Positions 22,923-26,467 of a stretch of DNA of 26,467 nucleotides are shown here, in pieces (the first letter of the stretch is position 1; every line of letters starts with the position of its first letter). The position numbers and the translations under genes were made by a program. The stretch covers positions 1 to 26,467 of the forward strand of contig CAYQAJ010000038.1 of assembly GCA_964415245.1 (NCBI GenBank), given 5' to 3'. The notes beneath the pieces were generated by a model that was given only the letters and a program-made list of their open reading frames with translations, did not search any database and was not told the origin of the DNA. Source of the DNA: CAYQAJ01 sp964415245. GTDB taxonomy: Bacteria; Planctomycetota; Planctomycetia; Pirellulales; Pirellulaceae.

Positions 22923-24350
22923 ATGCCCGCATCGCTCCCGGAACTGATCGCCGCCCTGCCTCACGAAGAAGAAAGCGAGGAGCCCGGCCAGCCGGGCCTG
23001 TCGGACGCCCTCGAGCGGGTGGCCATGCGTCCGGTGCCAGTGGGAAGGTTTCGGCGGCTTCGGCTATTGGGCACGCTGCAAGCGCAGATCGCGGTGGCGT
23101 ATCTGTTTCACTGGCTCCGCGGCTGGTTCAAGTCGGCCGACGAGAACAAGCGCTTGCTGGCTGAGACGCACTGGCGAACCGCGCTGCGTGTGCTTAATTC
23201 GATGAGCTATCTGCGCGGCGCGGTGATGAAGGCCGGCCAGATGCTGGCCAATTTCCCCGACATCGCGCCGCGGGCGTTCGTCGAGACGCTGGAACGACTG
23301 CATTTCGACGCGCCCCCCATGCACTGGTCGCTGTTGCGCGAGATGGTGCACAACGAGTTGGGCGACGACCCCGAAAACGTGTTCGCCGAGTTCGACAAGC
23401 GGGCCTTTGCCGCCGCATCGCTCGGGCAGGTGCATCGGGCCCGGCTCCAGACCGGCGAACAAGTGGCGGTGAAGATTCAATACCCCGGCATCGCGCGCAC
23501 CATTCGCGAGGATTTTCGCAACCTCTTCCCTTTCCTGCTCCCCGCGCGGCTGTCGAATGATTGGGAGAATGCGAAGGACCAATTCGAAGACTTGCGGCTG
23601 CGGATCGAAGCCGAAACCGACTACGTGCAGGAAGCCGCCAATCTGGAAAAGGTTCGGGCGCTGTTCCGCGAAGAGGACGGGATTGTGGTGCCGCGCGTGT
23701 ACCGCGAATTCTCCACGGCCCGCGTTTTGACGATGGACTGGATCGACGGCGTGCACATGGACGACTACCTGGCACGCAATCCTTCGCAGGAGGAGCGCAA
23801 CGAGTTTGCCCGCAAGATGCTGCGGGCCTGGTACCGGATCCTATTCACCGGTCGAATGCTGTACGCGGACTTTCACCCCGGCAACTTTCTGTTCCTGCCC
23901 GACGGGCGGCTCGGCCTGATCGACTTCGGGTTTATGCTGCACTACGAAGGGGAAGAGTGGGAGATCATGCGCAGAATGGATCGCGCGCTGACCACGGGCC
24001 GCCGCGATGATCGCATCGCGGCGATTAAAGAGTGGTCGAACACCACGGACGAGGAGCCGGAGCGCATTCGCTTAATGGAGGAGTTCGCCGACTGGTGCTG
24101 GCGATCGCGGTATTGCGGCGGCGAGTTCGACTTTGGCGATGAGGCCGACTTCCGCCGCGGCGTCGATCTGTTCACCGAGATGGTTCGCAAGCGATACAGC
24201 CGCGCACGACCGAGCACGCCGACCGTTTCGCGCCATCAGTTCGGTTGGCGGTCGATCTACTACCGGCTCAAGGCCAAGATCGACGTGCGGCCGATCTGCG
24301 AGGAAGAAGTCAAGGCGACGGGCTGGGACCGGAGCGAGTACGCTGCGTGA
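22923..24350 (+). CDS. ABC1/AarF/UbiB-family atypical kinase
   Basis: The 475-residue protein carries the family hallmarks. These are the KxGQ motif MKAGQMLANFPDIAP (Lys103-Gln106), the alanine-rich loop FAAASLGQVHRARL with VAVKIQYPGI behind it, the catalytic ADFHPGNFLF (Asp316, Asn321) and the DFG-like LIDFGF (Asp334). UbiB/COQ8 proteins are atypical kinases or ATPases that support isoprenoid-quinone synthesis at the membrane. There is no obvious C-terminal transmembrane pair, unlike E. coli UbiB, so it is closer to generic AarF-domain proteins. AAGGAGAT precedes the ATG at 22923. It is co-transcribed with the TetR regulator. Confidence 0.93.
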   Translation: MPASLPELIAALPHEEESEEPGQPGLSDALERVAMRPVPVGRFRRLRLLGTLQAQIAVAYLFHWLRGWFKSADENKRLLAETHWRTALRVLNSMSYLRGAVMKAGQMLANFPDIAPRAFVETLERLHFDAPPMHWSLLREMVHNELGDDPENVFAEFDKRAFAAASLGQVHRARLQTGEQVAVKIQYPGIARTIREDFRNLFPFLLPARLSNDWENAKDQFEDLRLRIEAETDYVQEAANLEKVRALFREEDGIVVPRVYREFSTARVLTMDWIDGVHMDDYLARNPSQEERNEFARKMLRAWYRILFTGRMLYADFHPGNFLFLPDGRLGLIDFGFMLHYEGEEWEIMRRMDRALTTGRRDDRIAAIKEWSNTTDEEPERIRLMEEFADWCWRSRYCGGEFDFGDEADFRRGVDLFTEMVRKRYSRARPSTPTVSRHQFGWRSIYYRLKAKIDVRPICEEEVKATGWDRSEYAA

Positions 24351-24452
24351 ATGTGCGCCTGAGAAGGGAAATTCGCACACGGCGGTCCGATAGCGGGCGT
24401 CGCTTTGCGAGAGCCGAGAAGCGAAGCTGCATCAGGCCATGACCCGCAATGT

Positions 24453-24473
24453 GGCATCACGAGCGATGATGCC
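24453..24473. terminator. Possible hairpin between convergent genes
   Basis: GGCATCA (24453-24459) and TGATGCC (24467-24473) form a 7-bp stem with a 7-nt loop, between the convergent kinase and uracil-DNA glycosylase genes. It is followed only by CTCCTTTG, not a strong T tract, so a terminator role is tentative. The rest of 24351-24553 shows nothing assignable. Confidence 0.35.
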
Positions 24474-24553
24474 TCCTTTGCGAGCCGCGTTCCTTGTTTG
24501 TCCGAAAGCGCACAGGAGCGCATCGCGCCGTTTCGGTCTGCGGCGCAGCGACA

Positions 24554-25447
24554 TCACCGCGGGGGGACTTCGAGGCCCATTTCCACCAGTAGCAGCTTCA
24601 TGTCTTCCCACACGTCGCGCTTGGCGGCCGGATTGCGCAACAGGTACGCGGGGTGATACGTGACGATCACTTTGCTGCCGCGGTAATCGTAGAACCGGCC
24701 TCGCATCTTGCCGATCGACTGCGTGGTGTCCAACAAGTTCGTGGCAGCTACGCCCCCCAGGCAGCAAATGAACTCGGGCGAGATCGCTTCGAGCTGCCGG
24801 TCGAGAAAGTCGCGGCAGTTGGCGGCTTCCTGCGGAGTCGGGGCGCGATTGTTCGGCGGGCGGCACTTGAGGATGTTGAGAATGTAAACGTCCTCGCGTC
24901 GCAACCCGCACGCTTCGATGATGCGATTGAGCAACTGACCGGCGCGGCCCACGAACGGTTCGCCCTGCTTGTCTTCGTCGGCCCCCGGCGCTTCGCCGAG
25001 AAAGCAGAGCCGGGCCTGTGGGTCGCCGACGCCAAATACGGTCTGCGTGCGGTTCGCAACGAGCTCGGCGCAGCGGGTGCAGGCCGCGACTTCGCGCTTG
25101 GCCGCGTCGAGAGCGGCGCACCGCTGCTCGAGCGAAAACTTCGGGCGCGAGCTGTCGGCCGAGTCGAAGAGCGATCGGCCCGGCCCGGCAACCGAGGCCT
25201 TGGAATCTGGCGAAGCGGATTTGCTCGGCATCGCGGTTTCCACGTCGTTCTCTGCCGTAGCTGAACGCGCGTCGCTCTCAGCCGCAGGTCGATTTCGTTC
25301 CGCCCCAGGCGCGTCGGACGCAACCGCCGTCCCCGCCATCGCTCGTACCTGCTCAACTCCCGCCGCATGCCAGCTTTCGAGCGTCTGCAAAACCGCCCGC
25401 CTAGCCCGCTGATGCGGCGTCCGCTGCACCCCCTGCCGCTTGCTCAT
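24554..25447 (-). CDS. Family-4 uracil-DNA glycosylase (iron-sulfur type)
   Basis: The 297-residue protein has the family-4/5 UDG core. It comprises CTRCAELVANRTQTVFGVGD, motif A FLGEAPGADEDKQGEPFVG, the cluster cysteines in NILKCRPPNNR and AANCRDFL, and motif B in VTYHPAYLLR. The four cysteines bind a 4Fe-4S cluster. The enzyme removes uracil from DNA to start base-excision repair. The first about 100 residues are a low-complexity, Ala/Ser/Asp-rich extension absent from short thermophile homologues. I chose the ATG at 25447 because GGAGG lies 6 nt before it; a frame extension to TTG at 25468 has no such site. It is divergent from der. Confidence 0.93.
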   Translation of the reverse strand: MSKRQGVQRTPHQRARRAVLQTLESWHAAGVEQVRAMAGTAVASDAPGAERNRPAAESDARSATAENDVETAMPSKSASPDSKASVAGPGRSLFDSADSSRPKFSLEQRCAALDAAKREVAACTRCAELVANRTQTVFGVGDPQARLCFLGEAPGADEDKQGEPFVGRAGQLLNRIIEACGLRREDVYILNILKCRPPNNRAPTPQEAANCRDFLDRQLEAISPEFICCLGGVAATNLLDTTQSIGKMRGRFYDYRGSKVIVTYHPAYLLRNPAAKRDVWEDMKLLLVEMGLEVPPR

Positions 25448-25470
25448 CCTCCACCTCCGTTTGGACAAGA

Positions 25471-25535
25471 TTGTAGGTCAGGCTGTGCCTGACGAAGGCG
25501 TGGGGATGATTCGTCAGGCACAGCCTGACCTACAA
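25471..25535. repeat. Perfect 26-bp inverted repeat with nested palindromes (REPIN-like)
   Basis: Arms at 25471-25496 and 25510-25535 are exact complements, with a 13-nt loop between. Each arm is itself palindromic (GTCAGGC-TGT-GCCTGAC in the left arm), so the DNA can fold as one long hairpin or two small ones. It lies between divergent genes, so it is not a terminator of either. The layout of two opposed palindromic units matches REP doublets (REPINs) and is presumably repeated elsewhere in the genome. Confidence 0.85.
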
Positions 25536-25589
25536 CACTACAATCGTGCGAGCGGCGATCGACGACTGAAAACCGAAAGCTCCCCCCCC

Positions 25590-25652
25590 ATTCTGCACTC
25601 TGCACTCCGTACTCTGCACTTGCCCCACCGCTCGACTCTTGACTCTCGACCC
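25590..25652. repeat. Heptamer arrays of two types
   Basis: Five units of about ACTCTGC (25590-25624) are followed, after a short spacer, by TCGACTC, TTGACTC and TCGACCC (25632-25652). A CTGAAAA-like unit (25565-25571) and a C8 run precede them. The 7-nt period and the change of unit sequence parallel 1957-1977 and 2071-2105. The array and the palindrome at 25471-25535 fill the der upstream region. Confidence 0.8.
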
Positions 25653-25745
25653 TCCCGCCCGAGCGAGCGTTGAATTATCCTGGATAGCACGCCTGGCGCA
25701 AACCGGGCCCAATCCCCTGTCCACCACCCGCGCTCGAAGCACGCC

Positions 25746-26467
25746 ATGCCTGTTCCGCAAGTTGCCATCGTCGGTCGCCCGAACGTCGGCAAGTCGAGCC
25801 TGTTCAACTGGCTCGCCGGTCGCCGTCTGGCGATTGTCGACGATACGGCGGGCGTGACTCGCGACCGCGTCACCTACCTCGTGCAGGAGAGGGAACGATT
25901 CTTCGAGCTGGTCGACACCGGCGGCATGGGGGGCGAGGATGCCGACCGGCTGACCGAGGAGATCGATGAGCAGATCAACGTGGCCATCGATTCGGCCGAC
26001 GTGATTTTGCTGGTGGTCGACACGCGGACCGGACTGATGCCGCTGGATCAGGAGGTGGCCCGGCGGCTGCGGTACGTTGATCGGCCCATCATCTGCGTGG
26101 CGAACAAGGCCGATGCCGCTTCGCTCGACTCGCAGGCCGACGAGTTTTATCGCCTGGGTCGGGGCCGGCTGGTGCGGGTGAGCACCAAGGAGAATCGCAA
26201 TCGGCAAGAGCTGTTGGACCTTATCATGTCGCGGCTCCCCGCGCCGCAGGGCGATGAGCCGACCGAGCGGCCCGAGCCGGCGATGAAGGTGGCCATCGTC
26301 GGCCGCCGCAACACGGGCAAGAGCACGTTCGTCAACACGCTGGCGAAGGCCGAACGGATGATCGTGAGCGAAGTGCCCGGCACCACCCGCGACAGCGTCG
26401 ATGTGCACTTCGAGCTGGACGGCAAATCGTTCGTGGCCATCGACACGCCGGGCTTGCGCCGCACCCG
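25746..26467 (+). CDS. der: GTPase Der (EngA), N-terminal part, cut by window end
   Basis: From ATG at 25746 the frame stays open to the last base, giving 240 codons. The first G domain has G1 GRPNVGKSS (residues 10-18), G3 DTGG and G4 NKAD. The second begins at VAIVGRRNTGKSTF and reaches G3 DTPG near the end. Two consecutive GTPase domains identify Der, which is needed for assembly of the 50S ribosomal subunit. The G1 loop of the second domain is GRRNTGKST rather than the usual GRPNVGKST, still a valid P-loop. There is no obvious Shine-Dalgarno before the ATG. The rest of domain 2 and the KH-like domain lie outside the window. Confidence 0.95.
   Translation, partial: MPVPQVAIVGRPNVGKSSLFNWLAGRRLAIVDDTAGVTRDRVTYLVQERERFFELVDTGGMGGEDADRLTEEIDEQINVAIDSADVILLVVDTRTGLMPLDQEVARRLRYVDRPIICVANKADAASLDSQADEFYRLGRGRLVRVSTKENRNRQELLDLIMSRLPAPQGDEPTERPEPAMKVAIVGRRNTGKSTFVNTLAKAERMIVSEVPGTTRDSVDVHFELDGKSFVAIDTPGLRRT

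Overview
The window is GC-rich, gene-dense bacterial DNA. Its gene set and repeat style suggest a planctomycete, probably Pirellulales-like. The clues are heptamer tandem repeats between genes, frequent GTG/TTG starts, a small conserved protein ending in CHNRNY beside a nucleotidyltransferase, an MscL with a zinc-ribbon tail, and a large GH63-type glucosidase. This taxonomic call is inference. I see no rRNA, tRNA, CRISPR array or intact insertion sequence.

Layout. Positions 1-1333 hold decayed repeat DNA and a small antitoxin/PIN-toxin pair. Positions 1451-7149 hold mscL (minus strand), then an Hsp20-type chaperone overlapping lon, then a large SWIM zinc-finger protein. Positions 7225-11973 form one minus-strand transcription unit: a strong promoter, an ArsR-family regulator, a rhodanese with a membrane domain, a CstB-like persulfide dioxygenase/rhodanese fusion, a tiny membrane protein, a TauE/SafE exporter, and a small conserved gene plus nucleotidyltransferase coupled to the exporter. 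This looks like a sulfide/persulfide detoxification and sulfur export operon. Positions 12109-12815 hold a ParDE-like toxin-antitoxin pair with its promoter. Positions 12914-16671 hold a TfoX-N protein, a MOSC protein, a secreted DUF1579 protein and two dual-specificity-phosphatase-like proteins; the second carries a C-terminal haem motif. Positions 16891-22000 hold a 704-residue protein of unknown function translationally coupled to a GH63-type glucosidase. The glucosidase is split by an artificial 100-N scaffold gap. Positions 22213-24350 hold a TetR regulator and a UbiB/AarF kinase under a near-consensus promoter. A family-4 uracil-DNA glycosylase (minus) and the start of der/engA (plus, cut by the window end) close the window. 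A large nested palindrome and heptamer repeats lie between them.

The most interesting signals are these. (1) The tiny membrane gene in the sulfur operon has an in-frame TGA followed by a plausible bacterial SECIS hairpin and a reading frame with a nearby Cys, so it may be an undescribed selenoprotein. (2) A composite repeat occurs three times: a zinc-knuckle tail followed by the small CHNRNY gene. In one copy it seems to have rewritten the C-terminus of the TauE exporter. (3) A phosphatase-like lipoprotein is fused to a cytochrome c'-like haem segment. (4) The 55-bp duplication flanking the N run shows that the gap is an assembly artefact; removing it restores a single 947-codon gene.
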